Below, piece after piece: positions 54,540-63,526 of a stretch of DNA of 64,000 nucleotides. The stretch is taken from positions 186,001 through 250,000 of the forward strand of contig NZ_JACHZX010000002.1 in the NCBI RefSeq assembly GCF_014193845.1, written 5' to 3'. This DNA comes from Sphingomonas sp. BK345. Lineage in GTDB: Bacteria; Pseudomonadota; Alphaproteobacteria; Sphingomonadales; Sphingomonadaceae. The position numbers and the translations under genes were made by a program. The notes under the pieces are model-generated. The model was not told the DNA's origin, ran no database searches, and saw nothing but the letters and a program-made list of their open reading frames with translations. The number at the start of each line of letters is the position of its first letter. Positions within the stretch are counted from its first letter, which is position 1.

Positions 54540-55853
54540 CTAGGCGCCGAAGACGCGCGCGAAGATCGTGTCGACGTGCTTGAGGTGATAGCCCAGGTCG
54601 AACTTGTCATCGATCTCGGCCGCGGAGAGCGCCGCGGTTACCTCGGGATCGGCCTTGAGCAACTCCTGGAGCGACAAGGCCCCGTCCGACTCCCATACCC
54701 TCATCGCGTTGCGCTGCACCAGTCGATAGGCGTCCTCGCGGCTCACGCCCGCCTGGGTCAGCGCCAGCAGCACGCGCTGCGAGTGGACCAGGCCGCCCAT
54801 GCGGTCGAGATTCTTCTGCATCCGCTCGGGATAGACGAGCAATTTGTCGATCACGGCGGTCAGCCGCGCGAGCGCGAAGTCGAGCGTGATCGTCGCGTCC
54901 GGCCCGATGTACCGCTCCACCGATGAGTGCGAGATGTCGCGCTCGTGCCACAGCGCCACATTCTCCAGCGCGGGCGTGACATAGCCGCGCACCATGCGCG
55001 CCAGCCCGGTCAGATTCTCGGTCAGCACCGGGTTGCGCTTGTGCGGCATCGCCGACGAGCCCTTCTGCCCCGGCGAGAAATATTCCTCCGCCTCGAGCAC
55101 CTCGGTGCGCTGCAGGTGGCGTACCTCGGTGGCGACGCGCTCGATCGATCCGGCGATCACGCCCAGTGTCGCGAAGAACATGGCGTGGCGATCGCGCGGA
55201 ATCACCTGGGTCGACACCGGCTCGACCGCCAGGCCGAGCGCGGCGGCGACATGCTCCTCCACGCGTGGGTCGACGTTGGCGAAGGTGCCGACCGCGCCCG
55301 AGATCGCGCAGGTGGCGATGTCCGTGCGCGCCGCGATCAGGCGGGTCTTGCAGCGGGCGAACTCGGCATAGGCCTGCGCCAGCTTGAGCCCGAAGGTGAC
55401 CGGCTCGGCGTGGATGCCGTGGCTGCGCCCGATCGTCGGCGTCAGCTTGTGCTCGCGCGCGCGGCGCTCGATCACCGCCAGCAGGCGGTCGAGATCGGCG
55501 AGCAGCAGGTCGGCGGCGCGCGCGAGCTGCACCGCGAGCGTGGTGTCGAGCACGTCGGACGAGGTCATGCCCTGGTGCATGAAGCGGGCCTCGTCGCCGA
55601 CCTGCTCCGCCACCCAGGTGAGGAAGGCGATCACGTCGTGCTTGGTCACGGCCTCGATCGCGTCGATCGCGGCGACGTCGATCGCGGGCTTGGTCGCCCA
55701 CCACGCCCAGAGCGCGTCGGCGGCACTCTGCGGCACGACGCCGAGCTCGGCGAGCTTCTCGGTGGCGTGCGCCTCGATCTCGAACCAGATCGCGTAGCGC
55801 GCCTCGGGCGTCCAGATCGCGGTCATCTCGGGGCGGGAATAGCGGGGGATCAT
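54540..55853 (-). CDS. purB: Adenylosuccinate lyase
   Basis: The 437-residue enzyme begins at ATG 55853 with MIPRYSRPEMTAIWTPEARY, the usual start. Landmarks are TSSDVLDTTLAVQL, GRSHGIHAEPVTFGLKLA (catalytic His) and the flexible loop GQKGSSAMPHKRNPVLTENL with its catalytic Ser. It acts twice in purine synthesis, removing fumarate from SAICAR and adenylosuccinate. It is transcribed alone. Confidence 0.97.
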   Translation of the reverse strand: MIPRYSRPEMTAIWTPEARYAIWFEIEAHATEKLAELGVVPQSAADALWAWWATKPAIDVAAIDAIEAVTKHDVIAFLTWVAEQVGDEARFMHQGMTSSDVLDTTLAVQLARAADLLLADLDRLLAVIERRAREHKLTPTIGRSHGIHAEPVTFGLKLAQAYAEFARCKTRLIAARTDIATCAISGAVGTFANVDPRVEEHVAAALGLAVEPVSTQVIPRDRHAMFFATLGVIAGSIERVATEVRHLQRTEVLEAEEYFSPGQKGSSAMPHKRNPVLTENLTGLARMVRGYVTPALENVALWHERDISHSSVERYIGPDATITLDFALARLTAVIDKLLVYPERMQKNLDRMGGLVHSQRVLLALTQAGVSREDAYRLVQRNAMRVWESDGALSLQELLKADPEVTAALSAAEIDDKFDLGYHLKHVDTIFARVFGA

Positions 55854-55935
55854 GCGCGCGGTCCTGGAGCGAGGCGGGAAGATGCGCGGGCGGGTAGCAG
55901 CGTGCGGCGTGGGGGGCAAATGGCGCGGCGGTCGC

Positions 55936-56625
55936 TCAGATCAGCCCCTGCCCGCGCAGACTCAGCTGCCCCGACCCCGCGACGATCACATGGTCGTGGA
56001 CCGAGATACCGAGCGGTCGCGCCGCCGCGACGATCGCGCGCGTGATGTCGATGTCGGCGCGGCTAGGCGAGGGATCGCCCGAGGGATGGTTGTGGACCAG
56101 GATCAGCGCCGCCGCGCCGGTGTCGAGCGCGCGCTTGATCACCTCGCGCACGTGCACCGCGGCCTGGTCGATCGTCCCCTGCGCCATCACCTCGTCGCGC
56201 ATGATCATGTTGCGCGTATTGAGATGGAGCACACGGAACCGTTCGATGGTGTCGTGCGCCATATCGGCATGAAGATAGTCCGCCAGCGCCTGCCAGTTCG
56301 ACAGGATCGGCGCGGCGGTGGCGCGCTCCCGCAGCAGGCGGAGCGCGGTGGCGCGCGCGATGCGCAGCGCGGCGACACTCACGTCGCCGAGGCCCTCCAC
56401 CCGCGTCAGCGCCATCGCATCCGCGTTCATCAGGGCGTTCAGACTGCCGAAGCGACGCAGCAGCTCCTTGGCGATCGGCTTGGTATCGACGCGCCGGAGC
56501 GTGAGGCCGAGCAGATACTCGATCAACTCATAATCGTGCAGCCCGTCGGGATCGAGGAGCAACCGCTCGCGCAGCCGCTTGCGGTGGCCCTGGACGTCGC
56601 TCGCGGCGATCTCTTCGTCGACCAT
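55936..56625 (-). CDS. radC: RadC family JAB-domain protein
   Basis: The 229-residue protein starts at ATG 56625. The N-terminal helix-hairpin-helix part (LLRRFGSLNALMNADAMALT, then VEGLGDVSVAAL) precedes a JAMM domain with His178, His180, Ser182 and Asp191 in VHNHPSGDPSPSRAD. RadC was linked to DNA repair, but the biochemical role is unsettled. A GC-rich 93-bp gap separates it from the YdbH gene, which is divergent. Confidence 0.93.
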   Translation of the reverse strand: MVDEEIAASDVQGHRKRLRERLLLDPDGLHDYELIEYLLGLTLRRVDTKPIAKELLRRFGSLNALMNADAMALTRVEGLGDVSVAALRIARATALRLLRERATAAPILSNWQALADYLHADMAHDTIERFRVLHLNTRNMIMRDEVMAQGTIDQAAVHVREVIKRALDTGAAALILVHNHPSGDPSPSRADIDITRAIVAAARPLGISVHDHVIVAGSGQLSLRGQGLI

Positions 56626-56723
56626 CGCGGGTCGCCTAGGCGAGCGCGCGATCGTGCGCAATTGCGCGCGGCAGGCGCGGCGGCCTATGCTGGCGATCGA
56701 ATGACGCGCGACGGAGATCCGAG

Positions 56724-59700
56724 GTGACCAGCGCGCGTCGTCGCGCCCTGATCGCGGTTTCGGGACTAGCGCTCGCCGGGGGCGCGACGCTGTGGCTGTC
56801 GCGCGTGCCGATCGCGACTCACGTGATCGATCGCGAGCTGGCGCGACGCGGTGTCGCCGGCCGCTACGCCATCGAGGACCTGGGCTTCGGCCGCCAGCGG
56901 CTGACCGGCGTGGTGATCGGAGACCCGCGCGCACCCGATCTCGTCGCCGACTGGGTCGAGACCGAGACCGACATCGGTCTCGCCGGGCCGAAGCTGGTCG
57001 GCGTGCGTGCGGGGCGCGTCCGCCTGTCGGCGCGGCTGGCGGACGGCAAGCTGTCGCTCGGCGCGATCGACCGGCTGCTGCCCGCCGGCTCGGGCGGCGG
57101 CTTCGCGCTGCCGGCGATCGACCTCGACGTCGCCGACGCACGGGTCGCGTTGTCGACGCCGCAGGGGAAGGTGGCACTTCGGCTGAACGGGCGCGGGCGG
57201 CTCGACGGCGGGTTCAGCGGTCGTCTGCTCGCCGCCGCGCCGCTGCTCGACGCGGGCGGCTGCGCGCTGCGCGGGCTCGACGCGCGCGTGTCGGTGCGGG
57301 TGGTGGACAAGGCGCCACGGCTCGTCGGACCGGTCCGGGCCGCGGCACTCGACTGTGCGGGCGCGCAGCTGGTCGCGCCGACCGTCACGCTCGACGCCGC
57401 GCTCTCGCCCGCGCTCGACCAATGGCGCGGCAGTGCGCGGTTGAGTGCGGCGGGGGTGACCGCGGCGGTGGGGCGGCTCGACGGGCTGGGTGGGACCGTC
57501 AGCTTCGCCGGCGACTCGCAGCGCAGCGGCGGGACGCTCGCCCTCACCGCGGCGCGGCTGCACGCGGCAACGGCGAGCGGCGGCGCGACCCGTTTCACCG
57601 GCACGTGGCGGCTCGCCGGGCGCGGCGCGACGATCGCCGGCCGGCTCGACGCCGAGGCGGTGGCGCTCGGGTCGAAAGAGCGGGCGCGGCTGCGGATCTT
57701 ACGCGACGCGACGGTCAGCACGCCGCTGGAGCCGCTCGCCGACGCGCTCGCGCAGGACCTCGACACCGCGGCGCGGCGGATGCGCGTCACCGCCGATCTG
57801 GCGCTGGCGAGCGGGGCGACGACGCTTCTGACCATCGACCGCGCCGAGATTGTCGCGGCCACCGGCGCGCGCGCGGCATTCGACGAGGGCGGCATCGTGC
57901 TCGGCCATCCCGCGGGGCCGCGACTCGCCGGCCGGCTGACGCTCGGCGGCGGAGGGCTGCCCGCGACGGAGGTGCGGCTGACGCAGGCAGCGCCGGGCGC
58001 GGCGGTGGAAGGCACAGCGACGATCGCGCGCTACGCCCGACATGACGCCGTGCTGGACCTTACCCCGCTTACCTTCTCGTCCACGCGTGATGGCGTCCGG
58101 CTTCGCACCAGCGCGACGCTGTCGGGGCCGCTTCCGGGCGGGCGCGTCGAGCGGCTCGGCCTGCCGCTCGACGCACTGCTCGGCCGCGGCGGTGGGCTGA
58201 CGCTCGTGCCGGGCTGCGCGCCGCTGCGATTCGATCGTCTCGTCGTGTCGAGCCTGGCGCTCGACCGCACCGCGCTGACGCTCTGCCCGCTCACCGGCGC
58301 GCTGGTTCGGGTGACGGACGGACAAGTGAGCGGCGGGGTGCGGATCGAGCGGCTGGCGCTGCACGGTGCGCTGGGCGGTACGCCGCTGCGGCTCACGGCT
58401 GGCGACGCGCGGCTGCGGCTCGCCGATCGCGGCTTCGCGGTGAGCGACCTGATGGCGCTGATCGGCCCGCCCGATCGAGTCACCCGGATCGACGCCGCAC
58501 GGCTCGACGGTGCGCTCGGCGGCGACGGCGTGACGGGGCGCTTCACCGGGGCGGGCGGCGCGATCGCCAACGTGCCGCTGGTGATGAGCGCGGCGGACGG
58601 GCGATGGCGGTTCGATGGCGGCGCCCTCGCGCTGGACGGGGCGCTCACCGTCGCCGATCAGGCCACGCCCGCGCGCTTCGAACCGCTCGCCGCGCGCGAT
58701 GTCAGGCTGACCTTGCGCGACGGCGCCATCACCGCCGCGGGCACGCTCCAAGAGCCGGGGACCGGTACCAGGGTCGCCGACGTCACGATCGATCACCGGC
58801 TCGCCGCCGGCACGGGCAGCGCGCATCTCGCGGTGCCGGGGATCACCTTCGGCGACAAGCTCCAGCCCGAGAAGCTCACCCGACTCACCTTCGGGGTGAT
58901 CGCGGACGTGCGCGGGACGGTGAACGGCGCGGGTGACATAACCTGGAGCCCGGACGGCGTGACCAGCACCGGGAGCTTCACCACGCCGGGCACCGATCTC
59001 GCCGCCGCGTTCGGCCCGGTCGAGGGCGTGGCGGGGACGATCCGCTTCACCGACCTGCTCGCGCTGGAGAGCGCGCCCGACCAGGTCGCGACGGTGCGCT
59101 CGATCAACCCGGGCGTGCCGGTGACCGACGGACGGATCATCTACCAGACGCTGCCGAACACGCGCGTCCGCGTCACCGAAGGGCGGTGGCCGTTCGCTGG
59201 CGGGACGCTGACGCTGGAGCCGACGCTGCTCGATTTCGGCACCGACCAGTCGCGCCGGCTGACCTTCCGCGTCGACCGGATGGACGCGGGCAAGTTCCTG
59301 CAGCAGTTCGACTTCAAGAACCTGAGCGCGACCGGCACGTTCGACGGCGTGCTGCCGATGCTGTTCGACGCGAGCGGCGGCCGGATCGAGGACGGGCGGC
59401 TGGTCGCGCGCGCTGGCGGCGGCAGCATCGCCTATCTCGGCGAGCTGACCGAGAAGGACCTTGGTTTCTGGGGCAATCTCGCCTTCCAGTCGCTGCGCTC
59501 GCTGACCTATCGCGACCTGGCGGTGGAAATGAACGGGCCGCTCGCGGGCGAGATGGTCACGGGCGTGCGCTTCGCCGGGATCCGGCAGGGGCAGGGGGCG
59601 GAGAGCAACTTCCTGCTGCGTCGCCTGACACGGCTGCCGATCCGCTTCAACATCACTATCCGCGCGCCGTTCCGCGGCCTCATCGACTCGGCGGCGAGCT

Positions 59701-59822
59701 TCTACGACCCGCAGCGGCTGGTAAAGCGCAACCTCCAGGCGCTGATCGAGGAGCAGAACCGCCGCGGCGGCGCCGTTCAGGCTCCCGCAAGCGCCCCCGT
59801 GACAGAACCGAAGAAGGATTGA
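56724..59822 (+). CDS. ydbH: YdbH-family AsmA-like intermembrane protein
   Basis: The 1032-residue protein has an N-terminal membrane anchor (ALIAVSGLALAGGATLWL). A very long series of beta-rich repeats follows, as in the AsmA/YhdP bridge proteins, and the conserved DUF748-like C-terminal stretch (GVLPMLFDASGGRIEDGRL, then FNITIRAPFRGLIDSAASFY). YdbH, TamB and YhdP carry phospholipids between membranes in E. coli. Start is GTG 56724. YnbE and YdbL genes follow at once, as in E. coli. Confidence 0.9.
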   Translation: MTSARRRALIAVSGLALAGGATLWLSRVPIATHVIDRELARRGVAGRYAIEDLGFGRQRLTGVVIGDPRAPDLVADWVETETDIGLAGPKLVGVRAGRVRLSARLADGKLSLGAIDRLLPAGSGGGFALPAIDLDVADARVALSTPQGKVALRLNGRGRLDGGFSGRLLAAAPLLDAGGCALRGLDARVSVRVVDKAPRLVGPVRAAALDCAGAQLVAPTVTLDAALSPALDQWRGSARLSAAGVTAAVGRLDGLGGTVSFAGDSQRSGGTLALTAARLHAATASGGATRFTGTWRLAGRGATIAGRLDAEAVALGSKERARLRILRDATVSTPLEPLADALAQDLDTAARRMRVTADLALASGATTLLTIDRAEIVAATGARAAFDEGGIVLGHPAGPRLAGRLTLGGGGLPATEVRLTQAAPGAAVEGTATIARYARHDAVLDLTPLTFSSTRDGVRLRTSATLSGPLPGGRVERLGLPLDALLGRGGGLTLVPGCAPLRFDRLVVSSLALDRTALTLCPLTGALVRVTDGQVSGGVRIERLALHGALGGTPLRLTAGDARLRLADRGFAVSDLMALIGPPDRVTRIDAARLDGALGGDGVTGRFTGAGGAIANVPLVMSAADGRWRFDGGALALDGALTVADQATPARFEPLAARDVRLTLRDGAITAAGTLQEPGTGTRVADVTIDHRLAAGTGSAHLAVPGITFGDKLQPEKLTRLTFGVIADVRGTVNGAGDITWSPDGVTSTGSFTTPGTDLAAAFGPVEGVAGTIRFTDLLALESAPDQVATVRSINPGVPVTDGRIIYQTLPNTRVRVTEGRWPFAGGTLTLEPTLLDFGTDQSRRLTFRVDRMDAGKFLQQFDFKNLSATGTFDGVLPMLFDASGGRIEDGRLVARAGGGSIAYLGELTEKDLGFWGNLAFQSLRSLTYRDLAVEMNGPLAGEMVTGVRFAGIRQGQGAESNFLLRRLTRLPIRFNITIRAPFRGLIDSAASFYDPQRLVKRNLQALIEEQNRRGGAVQAPASAPVTEPKKD

Positions 59823-59830
59823 CGAACCCG

Positions 59831-60019
59831 ATGCGCCTCCCGATCTTGACCGCGATGACGACGGCGACGCTGGTGGCGGCCACCGCGGGGTGCGTGAACA
59901 TCTCCGCGCCCGACAAGCCGATCCAGATAAACCTCAACATCAACGTGACGCAGGAAGTGGTCTATCGCCTCGACAATGAGGCAAAGACATTGATCCAGCA
60001 GAACCCGGGGATCTTCTGA
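59831..60019 (+). CDS. ynbE: YnbE-family lipoprotein
   Basis: The 62-residue protein has a lipoprotein signal with Cys21 in AATAGCVNISAP. The conserved motif ISAPDKPIQINLNINVTQEV, then VVYRLDNEA, is characteristic of YnbE. In E. coli YnbE pairs with YdbH to complete the bridge at the outer membrane. Only 8 bp separate it from ydbH. Confidence 0.93.
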   Translation: MRLPILTAMTTATLVAATAGCVNISAPDKPIQINLNINVTQEVVYRLDNEAKTLIQQNPGIF

Positions 60020-60030
60020 AGGTGATGACG

Positions 60031-60405
60031 ATGAAGGCCTTATTGACGTTCGCCGGTGCGGTGACGCTCGCCGGCCTCTCCACCGCCGCGCTGGCGCAGC
60101 GCGATCCCGCTTACGCCGCGGCGCGCGCCGCCGGCCAGGTCGGCGAGCAGCCCGACGGCTATCTCGGCGTGGTCGGCGGCGGCAGTGCCGAGCTGCGCGC
60201 GCTGGTGAGCAACATCAACATCCAGCGCAAGGCGGCCTATACGCAGAAGGCGCAGGCCAGCGGCGCGACGGTGGAGCAGCTCGCTTTCACCAGCGGCTGC
60301 AACCTGATCGCGCAGACGCAGGCGGGCGAGAAGTACAAGGCGCCGGACGGCAGCTGGCAGACGCGCGGCGCCGGCGCACCGCAGCGCGACTCGCGCTGCG
60401 TGTGA
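60031..60405 (+). CDS. ydbL: YdbL-family periplasmic protein
   Basis: The 124-residue protein starts at ATG 60031 (earlier GTG/ATG codons at 60022 and 60025 are less well spaced from GAAGG). The signal peptide ends near ALAQ. The DUF1318 core includes ARAAGQVGEQPDGYLGVVGG, NINIQRKAAYTQKA and TSGCNLIAQT. YdbL is thought to modulate assembly of the YdbH-YnbE complex. A Cys near the end (RDSRCV) could pair with CNLI. Confidence 0.92.
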   Translation: MKALLTFAGAVTLAGLSTAALAQRDPAYAAARAAGQVGEQPDGYLGVVGGGSAELRALVSNINIQRKAAYTQKAQASGATVEQLAFTSGCNLIAQTQAGEKYKAPDGSWQTRGAGAPQRDSRCV

Positions 60406-60460
60406 GGCGCGATCGCGACAGGGCACCGCGCAACCTCCGTTAACCCCGCGTCCACACAGG

Positions 60461-60489
60461 TTGACACTCCCGGACCCCCCGGCTAACCG
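60461..60489 (+). promoter_or_regulatory. Candidate promoter of the ATP synthase F0 operon
   Basis: TTGACA (60461-60466) is a consensus -35 box, followed after exactly 17 bp by TAACCG, a weak -10. It lies about 80 bp before the atpI start and after the convergent-free end of ydbL. The -35 match is strong, the -10 match poor. Confidence 0.45.
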
Positions 60490-60567
60490 GACGGCGCCTT
60501 GGCGGGGCTGCTCGCCGCTCGCGCGCACTCTCTCCTGGTCAACGAACTTCAGGGCGAGGGTGGCGGC

Positions 60568-60900
60568 GTGGCGGAGAACGGCCCCGGACGGGATTTCCAC
60601 GACGCGGCGGACCCGCGCCTGACTTCGCTCGATGATCGGTTGAGGCAGGCGCGCCGGGACGAGGCGGTTCGCACGGGGGCTGTGCGCGACGGGGGTGATG
60701 CGGGCTACGCGCTCGGCAACCGCGTGCTCGCCGCCCTCATCGGAAGTCTCGTCGGCTCGGCGCTGATCGGCTGGCTTCTCGACCGCTGGTTCGGCACGAC
60801 GCCCTGGGTGCTGATCGTGATGCTGTTCCTCGGGATCGGCGTGGCGTTCAGGCAGATCATTCGGTTGACGACCAAGCGTCCGGACAATCCGGGCGCTTGA
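60568..60900 (+). CDS. atpI: ATP synthase protein I
   Basis: The 110-residue protein starts at GTG 60568, before MAENGPGRDF; longer starts lack support. It has a polar N-terminus and two membrane helices (NRVLAALIGSLVGSALIGWL and TTPWVLIVMLFLGIGVAFRQ). This is the alphaproteobacterial AtpI/AtpQ-type protein that helps assemble the c-ring. It is first gene in the operon. Confidence 0.88.
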   Translation: MAENGPGRDFHDAADPRLTSLDDRLRQARRDEAVRTGAVRDGGDAGYALGNRVLAALIGSLVGSALIGWLLDRWFGTTPWVLIVMLFLGIGVAFRQIIRLTTKRPDNPGA

Positions 60901-60928
60901 TCTATGTTATAGGCGCAGGGACCAGCAC

Positions 60929-61717
60929 GTGGCGGCAGAAGGCGGCAAGATCGATCCGATGCACCAGTTCCTGATCGAGCCCGTGCTCGGTCAGCGCTGG
61001 ATCGTGGGCGGCTATGACCTGTCGTTCACCAACTCCGCGCTATGGATGGTGATCACGCTGGTCGTGCTGTGGCTCTTCATGCTGGGCGGCATGAAGCGCG
61101 AGCTCGTCCCCGGCCGCTGGCAGGCCGCGGTCGAGGGCTTCACCGGCTTCGTCCAGAACATGCTGACGTCGAACGTCGGGCCCGAGGGTAAGCGCTTCGT
61201 GCCCTATGTCTTCTCGCTGTTCATGTTCATCCTGTTCGCCAACATCCTCGGCCTCATGCCGGTCGGCATCGTGCCGGGCTGGCATCCCTTCACCGTCACC
61301 AGTCACCTGACCGTCACCGGCGTGCTGGCGATCATCAGCTTCTCGATCGTGCTGATCGTCGGCTTCGGCCGCCACGGCTTCCACTTCTTCAGCCTGTTCG
61401 TGCCGCACGGCACGCCCGCGCTGATGGTGCCGCTGATCTTCGTGGTCGAGCTGATGAGCTTCCTGGTGCGCCCCTTCTCGCTGGGCCTGCGACTGTTCGT
61501 CGCGATGACCGCGGGGCACATCCTGCTCAAGGTGCTCGCCGCCTTCGTCATCAACGGCATCAACCTCGGGCCGGGCTATGCGGTGCTGATCACCGTGCCG
61601 AGCTTCGTGCTGATGCTGGGGATCACGCTGCTGGAGCTGCTGGTCGCGGCGATCCAGGCCTATGTTTTCGCGCTGCTGACCAGCGTCTACCTCAACGACG
61701 CGGTCAACTTGCACTGA
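60929..61717 (+). CDS. atpB: F0F1 ATP synthase subunit a
   Basis: The 262-residue membrane protein starts at GTG 60929. The essential Arg lies in FSLGLRLFVAMTAGH, with Asn and Gln residues in the last helices (LVAAIQAYVFALLTSVYL). It forms the proton half-channels beside the c-ring. Confidence 0.97.
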   Translation: MAAEGGKIDPMHQFLIEPVLGQRWIVGGYDLSFTNSALWMVITLVVLWLFMLGGMKRELVPGRWQAAVEGFTGFVQNMLTSNVGPEGKRFVPYVFSLFMFILFANILGLMPVGIVPGWHPFTVTSHLTVTGVLAIISFSIVLIVGFGRHGFHFFSLFVPHGTPALMVPLIFVVELMSFLVRPFSLGLRLFVAMTAGHILLKVLAAFVINGINLGPGYAVLITVPSFVLMLGITLLELLVAAIQAYVFALLTSVYLNDAVNLH

Positions 61718-61759
61718 GTTTCCACACCAACCTTTGTTTTCTGAACGGGAGTTACTGAC

Positions 61760-61987
61760 ATGGACGCAAACGCCGCCAAGCTGCTCGGCGCCGGTCTCGC
61801 CGCGATCGGCATGGGCATCGCCGCGCTGGGCGTGGGCAACGTGTTCGCCGCCTTCCTCGAGGGCGCGCTGCGCAACCCGGGTGCCGCCGACGGCCAGCAG
61901 GGTCGCCTCTTCATCGGCTTCGCGGGCGCCGAGCTGCTCGGCCTGCTCGCCTTCGTGACGATGATCATCCTGGTGTTCGTCGCGTAA
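61760..61987 (+). CDS. atpE: F0F1 ATP synthase subunit c
   Basis: The 75-residue hairpin has two helices joined by the polar loop RNPGA. The proton-binding carboxylate is Glu58 in GFAGAELLGLL, which fits a proton-driven enzyme. It has a clear GGGAG ribosome site. The GC-rich hairpin downstream may preserve its mRNA. Confidence 0.97.
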   Translation: MDANAAKLLGAGLAAIGMGIAALGVGNVFAAFLEGALRNPGAADGQQGRLFIGFAGAELLGLLAFVTMIILVFVA

Positions 61988-62005
61988 CCTGACGCCGACG
62001 GACCA

Positions 62006-62030
62006 GCCCCGCCCAACCACCGGGCGGGGC
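62006..62030 (+). promoter_or_regulatory. Intercistronic hairpin after atpE
   Basis: GCCCCGCCC (62006-62014) and GGGCGGGGC (62022-62030) form a perfect 9-bp stem with a 7-nt loop. It sits 18 bp after the atpE stop and before the atpF' gene. Subunit c is needed in many more copies than b, so the hairpin may stabilise the upstream mRNA or reduce read-through. No T tract follows. Confidence 0.6.
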
Positions 62031-62049
62031 GCAAGGATAGCGGATCACC

Positions 62050-62544
62050 ATGCCTCAAATCAGTCAGATCGCCGCCACCTACGCCTCGCAGATCTTCTGG
62101 CTGCTCATCACCTTCGGCATCCTGTATTTCGGGATCGGCAGGCTGATGGTGCCCAGGGTGCAGGGCGTGATGGACCTGCGTGAATCGAAGATCGCGCAGG
62201 ACCTCGCGAGCGCGGAGAGCGCGCGAGTCACGGCCGACACGACCGAGGCGGCGTGGAACGCCGACATGGACGCCGCGCGTGCGGCGGCCCAGGCCGAGGT
62301 CGCCGCCGCCAAGGCGCGCGCCGCGGCCGCGGCCGAGGCGCAGCTCCGCAGCGCCGACGCCGATCTCGCCGAGCGAGTCGCGCACCACGACGTCGCGGTG
62401 GCGAACGCCAAGGCGGCGGCGATGGTCAACGTCCAGACGATCGCGACCGAGGCGGCACAGGAGCTGGTGCAGCGCCTCGCCGGCGTCGCCGTCCCCACCG
62501 AGGCCGCCAACGAGGCGGTGCGTAGGCAGCTGAACCATGGCTAA
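62050..62544 (+). CDS. atpF2: F0F1 ATP synthase subunit b'
   Basis: The 164-residue protein has an N-terminal membrane helix (IFWLLITFGILYFGIGRLM) and a long charged Ala-rich coiled coil. Alphaproteobacteria and photosynthetic bacteria have a b' paralogue before b. It forms the peripheral stalk with b. Its end overlaps the next gene by 8 bp. Confidence 0.92.
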   Translation: MPQISQIAATYASQIFWLLITFGILYFGIGRLMVPRVQGVMDLRESKIAQDLASAESARVTADTTEAAWNADMDAARAAAQAEVAAAKARAAAAAEAQLRSADADLAERVAHHDVAVANAKAAAMVNVQTIATEAAQELVQRLAGVAVPTEAANEAVRRQLNHG

Positions 62545-63154
62545 CGCTCCCGCTCAACCGCCCCAGGGGCCCGCTTCCGAGGGGCTGGAGTCGCACGACC
62601 TCGCCAACGGCAGCGGCTATGCCGCCGCGACCGAGCATGGCGGCGCGGGCGATCACGTCGCGCCGACCGCGCTCGGCTTCAACGACACCGGCTGGGTCGG
62701 CATCGCCGCGCTGGTGGTGCTGATCGGCATGGTGATCGTCCGCGTGCCCATGACGATCGCGGCGATGCTCGACAAGCGCATCGGCGAGATCCGCCACCAG
62801 CTCGACGAGGCCGCCGCGCTGCGCCGCGAGGCCGAGGCGCTGCGCGACGAATATGCCGCGCGCGCGCGCTCGGCGGAGGCGGACGCCGCCAAGATGCGCG
62901 AGAACGCGCACCACGAGGCGGCGGAGATCGTCGCCAAGGCCAAGGCCGACACCGAGCAGCTGATGGACCGCCGCGCGCGCATGGCCGAGGACAAGATCGC
63001 CGCCGCCGAGCGCGCCGCGATCGCGGAGGTGCGCGCGCGCACCGCCGAGGCCGCCGCCGCCGCCGCCGCCGCGCTGATCGCGGAGCGCCACGGCGCGGAG
63101 AGCGACAAGGCGCTGGTCGACCGCGCCATCGCCGGGGTGGGCCGGCTCAACTGA
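62537..63154 (+). CDS. atpF: F0F1 ATP synthase subunit b
   Basis: The 205-residue protein has a longer N-terminal extension (Pro/Ala/Gly, residues 1-45). One membrane helix follows (GWVGIAALVVLIGMVIVRV), then a long coiled coil rich in Ala, Glu and Arg. It makes the stator with b'. The operon carries only F0 genes here; the F1 genes are elsewhere, as usual in this group. Confidence 0.94.
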   Translation: MANAPAQPPQGPASEGLESHDLANGSGYAAATEHGGAGDHVAPTALGFNDTGWVGIAALVVLIGMVIVRVPMTIAAMLDKRIGEIRHQLDEAAALRREAEALRDEYAARARSAEADAAKMRENAHHEAAEIVAKAKADTEQLMDRRARMAEDKIAAAERAAIAEVRARTAEAAAAAAAALIAERHGAESDKALVDRAIAGVGRLN

Positions 63155-63195
63155 GTGGGTAGGGGGCGTCTCGCGCGTCCCTCCGCCGCAAGCGT

Positions 63196-63215
63196 GCTCC
63201 TGCGGACGCAGGAGC
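63196..63215. repeat. Dispersed hairpin repeat GCTCCTGC-N4-GCAGGAGC, copy 4
   Basis: This perfect 8-bp stem lies 42 bp after the last ATP synthase gene. It is the same unit as at 18106 and 22332. The rest of the 372-bp gap (63155-63526) holds this hairpin and the long inverted repeat that follows. Confidence 0.7.
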
Positions 63216-63338
63216 CCAGGGCCACGAAGGACATCGGCCGCGATCCTGCGCTCCGGAGTACGGTGGGGATGGTGCTGACCGAGCGCGTGCCACTTGCTGC
63301 GGCCTGCGGGAAGGCGCTCTGCCCGTCCCACCTACGGG

Positions 63339-63435
63339 CGTCATCCTGAACTTGTTTCAGGATCCACCGTTCCGCGAGTGCCGCGGCAGCCGAGGCCGCC
63401 GCACCGTGGATCCTGAAACGAGTTCAGGATCACGG
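63339..63435. repeat. Long intergenic inverted repeat (GTCATCC...GGATCCA family), copy 2
   Basis: The left arm begins GTCATCCTGAACTTGTTTCA and continues GGATCCACCGT. The right arm is ACCGTGGATCCTGAAACGAG with TTCAGGATCACGG. Arms, length and centre spacing match the copy at 25794-25890; the central ~40 bp differ. Confidence 0.8.
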
Positions 63436-63526
63436 AAGGCGGATGGTGCGGGCACGCACTTCGGTGCATCACGGCGCCTCGGCCTACCATGATCCCCACA
63501 CCGCTCCACACACCCGAGGTGACCTG

